Source: Veillonella ratti (GTDB lineage: Bacteria; Bacillota; Negativicutes; Veillonellales; Veillonellaceae). Taken from it: 64,000 nt of DNA. The stretch is from NCBI RefSeq assembly GCF_003992115.1, contig NZ_RQUX01000003.1, positions 62,001 through 126,000 on the forward strand, written 5' to 3'. How positions within the stretch are numbered: the first letter of the stretch is position 1; each line of letters opens with the position of its first letter. Both the position numbers and the translations under genes were made by a program. Below the pieces are notes generated by a model. The model saw only the letters and a list, made by a program, of their open reading frames with translations. It did not search any database and was not told the origin of the DNA. Of the stretch, positions 18,328 through 27,403 are shown in pieces.

Positions 18328-19548
18328 TTACCCCCTAAAATAACTTTCAATACCTGCTGCCACTTCGTCAGCAAATTGTTGTTGTACATCGGCTTTTTTC
18401 AGAAGTGCTTCTTCCTTAGGATTGGAAATAAAACCTAATTCCAAGAGAATAGCCGGCATGAGAGAACGACGCAATACATACAAGTTCCCCGGTTGGATAC
18501 CGCGGTCACCGGCAAAACCGGATTCATCGGCAATTTTTGCCTGAATACGTGAGGCTAACCGTGTATCATACTGAGTTTTATCATAGTAGTATGTGGAAAT
18601 ACCACCTACATTCGGATTACTGAAGGAGTTGATATGAACACTTACGAAAATATCGGATTTATTAGCCGTCCCCACATCAACACGAGCCTGTAATTCATCA
18701 GGGCCGGAAGCATTAGGACCGTATACGTCCACGTCAGTAGTACGTGTCATATTAACCTTAGCCCCTTTAGCTTCCAAGGCCGCTTTCAACTTCTTGGAAA
18801 TAGCTAAGGTAATGTCTTTTTCCATCGTCCCGTTTGGTCCGATAGCACCGGGATCACTACCGCCATGACCCGGATCAATGGTAATTACTTTACCGGCAAT
18901 ACCGCCACTGGTGCGATAATCGATTGTCACAGCTTTAGGCTGACTGGCCGTTGCGATAACGGTCGGCTTTTTAGGTGTTGTAGTAGCCGTTGCCTTAGTA
19001 TTGCTTGTTTTAGTGGATGTATTCTTAGTCGTTGTTTTTTTGTCTGTTTTTACCGTAGCACTGTTGGTCGCCGTATTTTTAACATTCTTGTCGGAACCGT
19101 AATATACGCTGCGCGGTGCTACCCCTTTTTGCTGAATATCAATGACCATACGATCGGGCCGATTGTTGGCTTTATCTTTTTTTAGTGAAAACACATTTAC
19201 GTCGCCTACATCAATTGATTTAGGTGTGTTTAACACAACATTAACATTCTTGCCGTCTTGCGATAATTTCGCATTAGTTACGATATTCTTATCCATCGTA
19301 ATCGACGTATCATCGGTTTTAAGTTTTACATTTTTAAGTTGTACGGTTGTGGTAGTACCGGCTTTATTAATAGAAGCCGATGCTTCAACCGGTGCTGTCA
19401 AACTAAGAACGACACGTACAAACGGAATTGGTGCATCAGAACGCGTTACCCAGGTCACATCTGTCACATCTGCCGCTCTGACGCTCATAGCCCATAAAGG
19501 CAAAATCATTACTGCCATTACTAAGGCAAACCATATTTTACGCAACAA
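18328..19548 (-). CDS. N-acetylmuramoyl-L-alanine amidase with AMIN domain
   Basis: This secreted enzyme cuts the amide bond between MurNAc and the stem peptide. After a signal peptide (hydrophobic stretch, then VRAAD), an AMIN domain (about 25-140) should target it to the envelope. A Thr/Lys-rich linker (about 150-190) follows, then a zinc-dependent Amidase_3 domain with TIDPGHGGSDPGAIG, a later glutamate, VSVHINS and LLELGFISN. The longest ORF starts at 19590, but AGGAG precedes the two TTG codons at 19548 and 19545 and leaves a clean signal peptide, so TTG is chosen. Confidence 0.93.
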   Translation of the reverse strand: MLRKIWFALVMAVMILPLWAMSVRAADVTDVTWVTRSDAPIPFVRVVLSLTAPVEASASINKAGTTTTVQLKNVKLKTDDTSITMDKNIVTNAKLSQDGKNVNVVLNTPKSIDVGDVNVFSLKKDKANNRPDRMVIDIQQKGVAPRSVYYGSDKNVKNTATNSATVKTDKKTTTKNTSTKTSNTKATATTTPKKPTVIATASQPKAVTIDYRTSGGIAGKVITIDPGHGGSDPGAIGPNGTMEKDITLAISKKLKAALEAKGAKVNMTRTTDVDVYGPNASGPDELQARVDVGTANKSDIFVSVHINSFSNPNVGGISTYYYDKTQYDTRLASRIQAKIADESGFAGDRGIQPGNLYVLRRSLMPAILLELGFISNPKEEALLKKADVQQQFADEVAAGIESYFRG

Positions 19549-19639
19549 TCTCACTCCTATCAATGGCCACACACTACAATGGCCGGTCAAACTATCTCTA
19601 AATATCTTTGTGTTCGTTTTTATATACCCATAAGCAGTA

Positions 19640-19673
19640 TAAAAAGCCTAACTATCGGCTTAAAACCTTAGGC
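19640..19673 (-). terminator. Terminator-like hairpin in the amidase leader
   Basis: GCCTAA (19673-19668, minus) pairs with TTAGGC (19651-19646), followed by five T. It lies just downstream of the extended -10 at 19690-19685, so it could be an attenuator of the amidase operon or a second stop for upstream read-through. Confidence 0.5.
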
Positions 19674-19684
19674 ATGTTTACTTA

Positions 19685-19693
19685 ATTATACCA
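19685..19693 (-). promoter_or_regulatory. Extended -10 promoter element
   Basis: The minus strand reads TGGTATAAT; no good -35 is found 16-18 bases upstream. It is a candidate promoter for the amidase-GerMN operon. Confidence 0.35.
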
Positions 19694-19747
19694 CAAGATT
19701 TCGGAGACCCCTTGATTTTGCTGCATTTTCACATATCATTCACAAAA

Positions 19748-19818
19748 CAAACATACGCTCCTCCTACTCTCAAAGCCTATATAGAAGGGTTTCGAAGAGT
19801 AACGAGGAGCGTATGTTC
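19748..19818 (-). terminator. Long hairpin after the MBL lipoprotein gene
   Basis: The arms AACATACGCTCCTC... (19749-19769) and its near-perfect complement (19796-19817) pair over about 21 bases with one bulge. An inner AAAGCC/GGGTTT stem adds to it. On the minus strand it is followed by TTTGTTTTGT. It is the likely terminator of the MBL gene, though longer than most in this window. Confidence 0.6.
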
Positions 19819-19929
19819 TTATTATGAAATTTTAAATTTTTACTTGACAAGATTTCTTAATACAGAAAATTTATTACTTAAAACTCAATAACAGCGCATG
19901 CAATTTGATTTTTGTATCCACAGCTAATA

Positions 19930-20889
19930 TTAACGTTCCGATGTTACCTGCCAAGTGTTGCCATCCGTGTGAATACGAATGGTGCCTTGTCGAGCCGTTG
20001 TATAAACCATAACGTTTTCAGCCGCTAAACGATCTAACGCTTCCCTCGTAGGATGACCATAATCATTGTGTAAGCCTACGGAAATAACAGCTGTTTCGGG
20101 ACGAACAGAACGTATAAAGTCCTTTTGAGATGAGCTTGCACTGCCATGATGACCTACTTTTAATATGCGACTGGATAATTTAGTATTTTCTTCTTTAATC
20201 AGTTTATTTTCTTCAGCTCTTGATGCATCACCGGTAAATAACATAGAAAATTTACCAAATACAAGCTTACCCACAATACTATTATCATTAGGATCCGGCT
20301 GGCCTTTTTTATCCATAATATACTGACCTTCTTCCGGTGCATACACGATAAACTGAGCACCACTGCCCAAGTCAACGGTCATTCCTTTATATAAAGCGCT
20401 ATGAGGTATTTTCTTAGCCTTAATATGCTTCATATACGTCTTATAAACCGAAGTGCCCGCTTCCATACCATTATCATATACATGACCAATAGGAATGCCC
20501 GCTTTAATAAGCGCATAAAAACCACCCATATGATCCGCATGAGGATGAGTGATAATTACATTCTTTAAAGACTTCACATTGTACTTCTTTAATTGAGCAA
20601 TAAGCCTGTCACGATGGTCTACATCACCCGTATCAATCAGCGTATACTCATCGCCCACGCGAATAAGATGTGCATCCCCTTGCCCAATATCCAAGGTATA
20701 TACGTCTAGGGTACCGGAAATCGCCGAACTGCTACCACCGGAGTCAGAGCTTGTTTGGAAAATCTTATTAAAACTATCGCCTATTGTCGTTCCGGAAGCA
20801 GTACTACATCCGGTAAGCGCGAAGAAACTTACTAAAAAGGCAAAAACTATGGCTACATATTTTTCCCAAAATTTATTATTCAATTGCAT
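19930..20889 (-). CDS. Secreted metallo-beta-lactamase-fold lipoprotein, ComEC C-terminal-like
   Basis: The 319 residues have a lipoprotein signal (hydrophobic residues 10-25, lipobox LTGC with C28), a Ser-rich tether, and a metallo-hydrolase domain resembling the C-terminal domain of the DNA uptake channel ComEC. The metal-binding THPHADHMGG is near residue 118, with IDTGDVDHRD before it and FTGDASRAEEN and KVGHHGSASSS after it. The transmembrane and OB parts of ComEC are absent. Its substrate is unknown; ComEC domains degrade one DNA strand, so an exported nuclease is possible. Confidence 0.88.
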   Translation of the reverse strand: MQLNNKFWEKYVAIVFAFLVSFFALTGCSTASGTTIGDSFNKIFQTSSDSGGSSSAISGTLDVYTLDIGQGDAHLIRVGDEYTLIDTGDVDHRDRLIAQLKKYNVKSLKNVIITHPHADHMGGFYALIKAGIPIGHVYDNGMEAGTSVYKTYMKHIKAKKIPHSALYKGMTVDLGSGAQFIVYAPEEGQYIMDKKGQPDPNDNSIVGKLVFGKFSMLFTGDASRAEENKLIKEENTKLSSRILKVGHHGSASSSQKDFIRSVRPETAVISVGLHNDYGHPTREALDRLAAENVMVYTTARQGTIRIHTDGNTWQVTSER

Positions 20890-20957
20890 ACTTCACCTAA
20901 CAAATTAAAACACCAAAAGAACAATTCTACCATAACTCTAAGTAACTAAAGATTAGT

Positions 20958-21003
20958 CGTTATTTAGCGACAGCTATTTACTATGAACTACCGCTAAATA
21001 ACG
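20958..21003. repeat. Perfect 12-bp inverted repeat
   Basis: CGTTATTTAGCG (20958-20969) and CGCTAAATAACG (20992-21003) are exact complements around a 22-base loop, between nnrDE and the MBL gene. There is no T-run on either strand. It could be an RNA hairpin protecting the nnrDE 3' end or a protein-binding palindrome. Confidence 0.7.
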
Positions 21004-21012
21004 GATTACTGC

Positions 21013-22563
21013 TTATTCCACATCAAAATCCAACAATTCAGTTATGGTATACGGCAACTGACGGCTAACTTCAGACGGTGTGTAACCGAAGTTTCTATCC
21101 TCGTATAGAGCATCAGCGGCAGCGCCATGCAAGTATACACCGGCCATAGCCGCTTCCAACTCTTCAAGGCCCTGACCTAAGAGCCCGGCAATAATACCGG
21201 TTAAGGTATCACCCATGCCACCGGTACCCATACCTTCATTGCCGCTATAATTTACTGCCACAAGGCCTTCCGGTGAAGCGACTACGGTCGGCGCCCCTTT
21301 AAGTACTAAAACAACTTTGTATTTTAAAGCAAATTGACGAGCAATTTCTACCCGATTTGCTTCAATTTCTTCCACGCTAAGCCCGGTCAAACGAGCAAAT
21401 TCACCGGGATGCGGTGTTAAAATAGCCGGGAAATCGCGCTTAGCGAATTCGTCGCCTATAGTATCCATATTGCCGATTGCCCAAAGTGCATCAGCATCGA
21501 TAACGAGTGGCGCATCCGTAGTTGTTATAAAGGTCTTAGCAAGCGTCATACTTTCTTCACTGCGTCCAAAGCCCGGCCCGATAGCGACCGCTTCTTTTTC
21601 AGAAGCATGCATGCGTAAATGCAATAAACTGCCAAACGATCCAGTTAACACTTCCGGCATGATTTTAGATTGTAACATTTTTAAACAATCCGATGGCACT
21701 ACGGCTGTTACTTTACCGGCACCGGCGTGTACCGCTGCTTCCGCTGCCAAAAGAGGAGCCCCAATCATACCGTCAGAACCGCCGATAATCAATGTATGTC
21801 CATTGGTACCCTTATGAGCAGTTTCTTCCCGTTCCGGTAATAAAGCAGCCACTAAATCCGGTGTAATCAATTCGGTTGGATAATTTTTGTTTTCATCATC
21901 CAGCAAAGCCATTTCCCAGGAAAAGCCAAGGCCTTTAACCGCAATATTGCCACAATAGGAACGGGCCGGATATAGTAACATACCAATCTTAGGCGCCCCA
22001 AAAGTAACCGTTATATCCATGGCCATCGTGCCATTGGCAACAGCCCCGGTATTACTATTCATGCCGGACGGAACGTCAATGGCTACCAACAAAGTATCGG
22101 GATAGGTTTCTACGTGAGCTTCTATACGGTCCAAGATTTCCTGAATAGAATCGCGTAATTCGCCGGTTAAACCGGTACCTACCAAACCATCCACAATCAC
22201 GTCGGCCGCTTCGAAAACATCGCCGTCTTCAATTGTTAAAACCGGAATTTCCAAAGCATCAATAGCCGCCATCTGTTGGTCAAAAAGTTCTGAAGCCTGA
22301 CTATCATCATTTGGGATAACAATACGAACTTCATGACCCCATTCTTCCAACTGTCGAGCCGCCACCAAACCATCGGCCCCATTATTGCCTTTACCGGCAA
22401 CAATAACAATCTCTAAGGGTGATTCAATGTCATCAAATGCTTCCACAATGGCTTCCGCCACACCACGGCCGGCATTTTCCATTAATACGGCTAATGGCAG
22501 ACCGCCTTTTTCAACAGCCCATTGATCGATGAATTTAGCCTCTTCCTTCGCTAAGATACGCAT
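21013..22563 (-). CDS. nnr: Bifunctional NAD(P)H-hydrate epimerase/dehydratase
   Basis: This enzyme repairs damaged NAD(P)H hydrates. The N-terminal YjeF_N epimerase domain (about 1-215) has AGKGNNGADGLVAAR and DVPSGMNS. The C-terminal ADP-dependent dehydratase (about 235-510, ribokinase-like) has GGSDGMIGAPLLAA, GPGFGRS, LTPHPGEFARL and the catalytic GTGGMGDTLTGIIAGL. Full length (516 residues) for the fused form. It lies 117 bases after acpS, a common pairing. Confidence 0.96.
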   Translation of the reverse strand: MRILAKEEAKFIDQWAVEKGGLPLAVLMENAGRGVAEAIVEAFDDIESPLEIVIVAGKGNNGADGLVAARQLEEWGHEVRIVIPNDDSQASELFDQQMAAIDALEIPVLTIEDGDVFEAADVIVDGLVGTGLTGELRDSIQEILDRIEAHVETYPDTLLVAIDVPSGMNSNTGAVANGTMAMDITVTFGAPKIGMLLYPARSYCGNIAVKGLGFSWEMALLDDENKNYPTELITPDLVAALLPEREETAHKGTNGHTLIIGGSDGMIGAPLLAAEAAVHAGAGKVTAVVPSDCLKMLQSKIMPEVLTGSFGSLLHLRMHASEKEAVAIGPGFGRSEESMTLAKTFITTTDAPLVIDADALWAIGNMDTIGDEFAKRDFPAILTPHPGEFARLTGLSVEEIEANRVEIARQFALKYKVVLVLKGAPTVVASPEGLVAVNYSGNEGMGTGGMGDTLTGIIAGLLGQGLEELEAAMAGVYLHGAAADALYEDRNFGYTPSEVSRQLPYTITELLDFDVE

Positions 22564-22680
22564 AGTAGCTCCTTTCTACATAAAATAAATATCGTCGATG
22601 ACTTTATATCTTCTTCTAAGTCATGACATCTATAACACCACTTTTATATAAGCGGGTTAACACTGCAAAATACTTACTTT

Positions 22681-23043
22681 TTAGAGTACTACTACCGTGG
22701 CCACTGCATAGTCTCGGCAATGGCTGATAGATAGTTCCAAGGACGTAAACCCTTTTTGATCGAATATATCTTTAAAAACACCGTCTAACCGTATAAAGGG
22801 TGCTCCATATTCATCGCGTCGAATCTCTATGTCCTGAAAAGTCCCCTGCCTAAAGCCAATGCCTAAGGCTTTTACATACGCTTCTTTAGCCGCATACATA
22901 CCTGCTAAGGAAGCCGCTTTTTGTTTGCCGCGACTTTCCGCATAGGCAAGCTCATGGGCAGTGTAGACTCTTTTGGCAAAAGAGTCTTTAGCCACAGCTT
23001 GTTCGATGCGAGCGATTTCAATAATATCTGTTCCCAGTTTCAT
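22681..23043 (-). CDS. acpS: Holo-ACP synthase
   Basis: AcpS moves the 4'-phosphopantetheine arm of CoA onto acyl carrier protein for fatty acid synthesis. The 120 residues show the family's GTDIIEIARIE near the start with its metal-binding aspartate, and GMYAAKEAYVKALG with the catalytic glutamate. The C-terminus SLELSISHCRDYAVATVV is typical. Confidence 0.97.
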   Translation of the reverse strand: MKLGTDIIEIARIEQAVAKDSFAKRVYTAHELAYAESRGKQKAASLAGMYAAKEAYVKALGIGFRQGTFQDIEIRRDEYGAPFIRLDGVFKDIFDQKGFTSLELSISHCRDYAVATVVVL

Positions 23044-23177
23044 ATTTCATCAACCTTCGTAACACATTGTTTAGCTAGAATTCCATTAAATTCGCCGTAA
23101 TTGCAATGGTTCGTTGCTGCAGCAATAGTTTACTGAAGCTGCAATCGTTCAACTTAGACTGCGGTTTAACTTCAAAG

Positions 23178-23203
23178 AAAAAGCTCCTGACAAGCAGGAG
23201 CTT
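23178..23203 (-). terminator. Terminator after rpe
   Basis: AAGCTCCTG (23203-23195, minus), a five-base loop, CAGGAGCTT and a T-rich tail form a compact hairpin only six bases past the rpe stop. It ends the long rlmN-to-rpe operon. Confidence 0.9.
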
Positions 23204-23208
23204 CACTA

Positions 23209-23856
23209 TTAACCTCGCAAAGAACGAATCATTTCACTACGATTGTTTGCACCGAATACAGCCGAACCGGCCACTAAAATATCAGTGCCCGCTTCACGCA
23301 CGAGTGGTGCCGTTTCTAAATTAACGCCGCCGTCAACTTCAACAACAGCTTTGGTATTTTCATAATAAGCAAGTAATTTTTTTGCCTTCTGAATCTTGCG
23401 AACCGCATGAGGAATAAAAGACTGCCCACAAAAACCGGGGTTAACGCTCATAATTAATATCATGTCCAAATCGGACGCGATATCTTCAAGCGTTGATACC
23501 GGTGTAGAAGGATTCAAAGAAATCCCGGCTTTCATGCCATGAGCTTTAATTTCCTGTACTAAACGATGCATGTGCGGTGTCGCTTCCGCATGGAATGTAA
23601 AATACTCAGTACCGATATCGGCAAATGTTTTCACATAGTCAGCCGGATTGGTCACCATCAAATGAACATCAAACGGTAACTTTGTATGGGCACGCAATGC
23701 CTTAATTACCGGTGCACCAAAGGTAAGATTCGGCACAAAATGACCGTCCATAATATCGATATGCAATAAATCAGCGCCACTTGTTTCAACGCTTTTAATT
23801 TCTTCCTGTAAACGCGCAAAATCTGCGGATAACATAGAAGGGGCAATCTTTACCAT
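23209..23856 (-). CDS. rpe: Ribulose-phosphate 3-epimerase
   Basis: Rpe interconverts ribulose-5-phosphate and xylulose-5-phosphate in the pentose phosphate pathway. It is a TIM barrel with KIAPSMLSADFARL, LHIDIMDGHFVPNLTFG, MSVNPGFCGQSFI and EVDGGVN. The longest ORF starts 33 bases earlier inside rsgA; the ATG at MVKIAPSML begins at the usual position and gives 215 residues. It follows rsgA, as in many Firmicutes. Confidence 0.96.
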   Translation of the reverse strand: MVKIAPSMLSADFARLQEEIKSVETSGADLLHIDIMDGHFVPNLTFGAPVIKALRAHTKLPFDVHLMVTNPADYVKTFADIGTEYFTFHAEATPHMHRLVQEIKAHGMKAGISLNPSTPVSTLEDIASDLDMILIMSVNPGFCGQSFIPHAVRKIQKAKKLLAYYENTKAVVEVDGGVNLETAPLVREAGTDILVAGSAVFGANNRSEMIRSLRG

Positions 23857-23860
23857 AATT

Positions 23861-24721
23861 TCACCATTTCCTTTGACTGCGAATTTCATCGCGAATGACT
23901 AAGTACGATTCATAACGCCCCGTCCCTATCCGCCCGTCTGCAACAGCGTCTTTGACGCCGCATACAGGCTCATGCTCATGATAGCAGGGACTGAACTTAC
24001 AACCTGATTCAGCAGCTAAAAATTCCGGATAGAGCGACGGCAAGCGTTCCTCTGAAATCTCACTGAAATCGATAGCACTAAATCCCGGTGTATCCATAAT
24101 AAAGGAATCTTCATCCAGACTGTACAGCGATGCGTGACGAGTTGTATGACGACCTCTCTTTATTTTATCACTTACTTCACCGGTTTGAAAAGCAAACGAC
24201 GGTTCAATAGCATTTAAGAGACTGCTTTTGCCTACACCGGATGGTCCGGCAAAAGCACTTACTTTGTGATGAAGTTGTTCTCGCAAAGTATCAAGGCCTT
24301 CACCGGTTCGGGTAGAGGTTTCAATCACCGTATACCCAATGCGGCGATATAAATCGGCCAGTGCTAAGGTATTTTCATCACGAAGGTCACATTTATTAAT
24401 ACAAAGTACTAAAGGAATATCGGCATGTTCAATCATAATGATTAATTTATTAAGCAATAATTCGTTAATATCCGGCTCATGAGCCGCTACTACCAAAATA
24501 ACCTGATCAAGATTGGCTACATGAGGCCGTTTCAGTTGATTGTGACGCGGTACAATGCCTTCAATCGTACCGGCCGGGTCAAAACTGACACGATCCCCTA
24601 CCAAGAGGGAGTAGCAGCCCTGCTTCAGACGGCCGCGCACTTTACACTCGTGAACCTCGCCATGCTCATCTTGCACGTAAAAATAACCATTCATATTTTT
24701 TATTACAATGCCTGTATTCAT
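23861..24721 (-). CDS. rsgA: RsgA, small-subunit biogenesis GTPase
   Basis: RsgA checks late 30S assembly. The N-terminal OB domain (about 1-65) is followed by a circularly permuted GTPase: the G4 motif NKCD precedes P-loop GPSGVGKSSLLN (about residue 160) and G3 DTPGF. A C-terminal zinc module has CKFSPCYHEHEPVC. All diagnostic features are present in 286 residues. It starts seven bases after the kinase gene, in the conserved PP2C-kinase-rsgA-rpe order. Confidence 0.97.
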   Translation of the reverse strand: MNTGIVIKNMNGYFYVQDEHGEVHECKVRGRLKQGCYSLLVGDRVSFDPAGTIEGIVPRHNQLKRPHVANLDQVILVVAAHEPDINELLLNKLIIMIEHADIPLVLCINKCDLRDENTLALADLYRRIGYTVIETSTRTGEGLDTLREQLHHKVSAFAGPSGVGKSSLLNAIEPSFAFQTGEVSDKIKRGRHTTRHASLYSLDEDSFIMDTPGFSAIDFSEISEERLPSLYPEFLAAESGCKFSPCYHEHEPVCGVKDAVADGRIGTGRYESYLVIRDEIRSQRKW

Positions 24722-24728
24722 AGTCCTC

Positions 24729-26660
24729 CTATAATGTTTGATCTTGTACTAAAGCACCGTTCAAATATACTTGAATCTGTACGTGGCCCGTGCCGGATAC
24801 ATCTTTAACAATACGTTCGCCCGGTTGTGCATTGCCGTCAAATACGGTACGGGAACCACTGTCATCACTAACCACAATGCGAACGGCCTGATTAGCTTTA
24901 CCGGACGGTACCGTAATATCTACCGTACCTTTCGTGACATTACTGTTTGACGTATTAGCAGCCGGTGCCGCTTTTTTAGCTTCCGCCGTCAACGCAACGG
25001 ATGTATTGGCATCCAGCGAGCTTCCCGCTTCCGGACTTTGCTGCGTAATTACCGCGGTGTCATCACCGGCGCCGCTAATTGCTGCATTAAGACCTAAGGA
25101 AGCTAATGCGTCTTTGGCATCTTTAACAGTCATACCTACTAAATTAGGTAATTCTACTTTTTTACTCTTCACACGATTTACCGTTACGTCTACGGTAGCG
25201 CCTTTAGTTACTTTGGAATCTCCCGGAGGCGATTGCATCAAAATAACACCATCTTCTTTACTGTCATCAGTACCTGCGGAAATCTTGCCGATCACGAGGC
25301 CTAAGTTCTTGAGTCGTGAACGAGCCTGGTCGATTGTCATACCCGTAATGTCAGGCATCGTAATATCGCCAACGCCCTTACTTACAACGAGATGAACCGT
25401 ACGTTGTTCCTTAACCTGTTCATTCGCTTCCGGGCTCTGTGAAATAACCTGACCTGCCGGTACATCCGGATTAGATACTTCACTTACCGAAACACGCAAA
25501 TGATTATCTTCCAGAATATGTTTAGCTACCGTTACTTGTTTGCCTACCACATTCGGCACATCTACAGTGGCATTACTCCAGAAGTTACCAAAGCTTAAGA
25601 AGGCCCACACGAAAGCTAATAAGAAGACGATAAAGGCACCCAATAAAATATATTTCTGCGGCAAGCGGCTCAGTTTAGCCATCCAACCTTCTTGCGTCGG
25701 TTCACCGCCATAATATACTTCATCGTCATCATCGGTTTCACCATAGGATGTTTCCGGTACCGGTGTCAACACCTGGGTGCCAAAATCATGAGGTGCCCGT
25801 CGGCCGCTGTTACTGTTCACAAAGCCTTGTGACATACGTAACGCGGCTATCATTTCCGTAATATTGCTAAACCGGTCTTCCGGTCGTTTCGCTAAGGCCT
25901 TAATGACCGCCGCTTCCAACAAAGTCGGAATACTCGGATTATAACGAGTCGGCGGGATTAAACGTTCCCGTACATGCTTCAAAGCCACACTGATTGGCGT
26001 TTCCCCTTCATAAGGAACGCGCCCGGTTAACATTTCATACAGCACAGCGCCCAAAGAATAAATATCGGTACTGCCGTTAACCGGTTTACCGCTGGCTTGT
26101 TCCGGCGACAAGTAATGAGCGGACCCCATAATAGAGTTCGTATACATCATGGTAGTACCGGCATTCATGGCGCGAGCAATGCCGAAGTCGGTTACCTTAA
26201 TGCGCCCCTGTTTAGTAATCAGCACATTATGAGGTTTTATATCACAATGCACAATCCCCATTGCATGGGCGTGTTCGAGTCCTTCAGCGATAGCAATGGT
26301 AAATTTTACCGCATTATCAATGGATATACGTTCATGACGGGTAATATATTCTTTTAAGGTTTCCCCTTCAATATATTCCATCACTATATAGTGATAGCCT
26401 TGGTCAAAACCAACATCATACATGCTTACGATATTGGGATGACTTAATTTACCGGCCGCTTGTGCTTCGCGCTTAAAACGGGCTACGAAATCATCATCAC
26501 CGGCAAAGTTTGAATGTAATATTTTTACAGCCACGGGACGACCTAATAGCGTGTCTTCGCCTTTGAAAACATCAGCCATGCCGCCAACGCCAATCTTAGA
26601 TATTATTTTATAGCGATTATCAAGGATTAACCCTTGTAATTTAGTTGCCTTCTCTTTCAT
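24729..26660 (-). CDS. prkC: PASTA-domain Ser/Thr protein kinase (PrkC/StkP type)
   Basis: This membrane kinase senses cell-wall fragments. The kinase domain (about 15-275) has GVGGMADVFKGED, the VKIL lysine, HCDIKPHNVLI and DFGIARA, complete for activity. A transmembrane helix (about 336-357) is followed by three PASTA repeats (about 365-565), starting VPNVVGKQV, MPDITGMTI and LPNLVGMTV. An extra C-terminal beta-rich domain (about 580-643) follows an Ala/Asn-rich linker; its function is unknown. It pairs with the PP2C phosphatase 15 bases upstream. Confidence 0.97.
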   Translation of the reverse strand: MKEKATKLQGLILDNRYKIISKIGVGGMADVFKGEDTLLGRPVAVKILHSNFAGDDDFVARFKREAQAAGKLSHPNIVSMYDVGFDQGYHYIVMEYIEGETLKEYITRHERISIDNAVKFTIAIAEGLEHAHAMGIVHCDIKPHNVLITKQGRIKVTDFGIARAMNAGTTMMYTNSIMGSAHYLSPEQASGKPVNGSTDIYSLGAVLYEMLTGRVPYEGETPISVALKHVRERLIPPTRYNPSIPTLLEAAVIKALAKRPEDRFSNITEMIAALRMSQGFVNSNSGRRAPHDFGTQVLTPVPETSYGETDDDDEVYYGGEPTQEGWMAKLSRLPQKYILLGAFIVFLLAFVWAFLSFGNFWSNATVDVPNVVGKQVTVAKHILEDNHLRVSVSEVSNPDVPAGQVISQSPEANEQVKEQRTVHLVVSKGVGDITMPDITGMTIDQARSRLKNLGLVIGKISAGTDDSKEDGVILMQSPPGDSKVTKGATVDVTVNRVKSKKVELPNLVGMTVKDAKDALASLGLNAAISGAGDDTAVITQQSPEAGSSLDANTSVALTAEAKKAAPAANTSNSNVTKGTVDITVPSGKANQAVRIVVSDDSGSRTVFDGNAQPGERIVKDVSGTGHVQIQVYLNGALVQDQTL

Positions 26661-26675
26661 GTTCTCACCTCGTTC

Positions 26676-27377
26676 TTAGCCTATAGTACCAATAACTATG
26701 GTTACATTATCGCGAGCCCCTTGATCATATACCAAGTCCATTAAATCTTCAATCAAGCGTTCATCTTTCGGTTCATTCCGAAAGGCCGCTTCAATTACGG
26801 CTTGTTCAATATAACCGGTGAGACCGTCAGAGCATAAAAGTATTCTATCGCCGGGCACTACTTTTTGTACGCCTGCATCAATTTCTACAACAGGCGACAC
26901 ACCAACTGCCCGTGTCAGCACATTGCGTTGTGGATGTTGCAACATATCATCCGCCTTTAATTCACCTGCTTCATAGAGCGCCTGAACCATGGAGTGATCT
27001 GTACTGATTTGAATAAGTCGGTCCTCATGAAATACATATAGACGGCTATCCCCTACATTGGCCCAATATAAATCGCTATCCTTAACATAAGCAACAACTG
27101 CAGTTGTGCCCATGCCCTCCAAGGACGGTGTTGCTTTAACTCTTTCATATACAGCTGTATTGGCTTTAGCTACGGACTGACGCAATGCCTCAACCGAAAC
27201 TTCCTGCCAATTCTGTATATCGCAAGCCAGTGTGTCAACTACCATAGTGCTGGCAATTTCACCGCCTTTGTAGCCACCCATACCGTCAGTGACAATACAA
27301 AAGGATTCTCCAATGTAAAAACGGTCTTCGTTGCGTTGACGCACCAAACCGATTTTACTCATGCCTATACTCTTCAT
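26676..27377 (-). CDS. PP2C-family Ser/Thr phosphatase (PrpC/Stp type)
   Basis: This phosphatase reverses the partner PASTA kinase. The domain has GLVRQRNEDRF, VTDGMGGYKGGEIAS, WANVGDSRLYV and LCSDGLTGYI, with the metal-binding aspartates in place. The longest ORF starts 72 bases earlier inside rlmN, but AGGAGG five bases before the ATG of MKSIGMSKIG fixes the start. It lies 26 bases after rlmN. Confidence 0.95.
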   Translation of the reverse strand: MKSIGMSKIGLVRQRNEDRFYIGESFCIVTDGMGGYKGGEIASTMVVDTLACDIQNWQEVSVEALRQSVAKANTAVYERVKATPSLEGMGTTAVVAYVKDSDLYWANVGDSRLYVFHEDRLIQISTDHSMVQALYEAGELKADDMLQHPQRNVLTRAVGVSPVVEIDAGVQKVVPGDRILLCSDGLTGYIEQAVIEAAFRNEPKDERLIEDLMDLVYDQGARDNVTIVIGTIG

Positions 27378-27403
27378 AGGGCCTCCTTTACCTGTGATAC
27401 CGA

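Larger units (their letters stand above)
19549..19929. other. Intergenic region between the MBL lipoprotein and amidase genes
   Basis: No gene is visible. The stretch holds, in the minus direction, a very long hairpin (19818-19748), an extended -10 element TGGTATAAT ending at 19685, and a second terminator-like hairpin (19673-19640), followed by about 90 bases leading to the amidase start. Confidence 0.5.
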
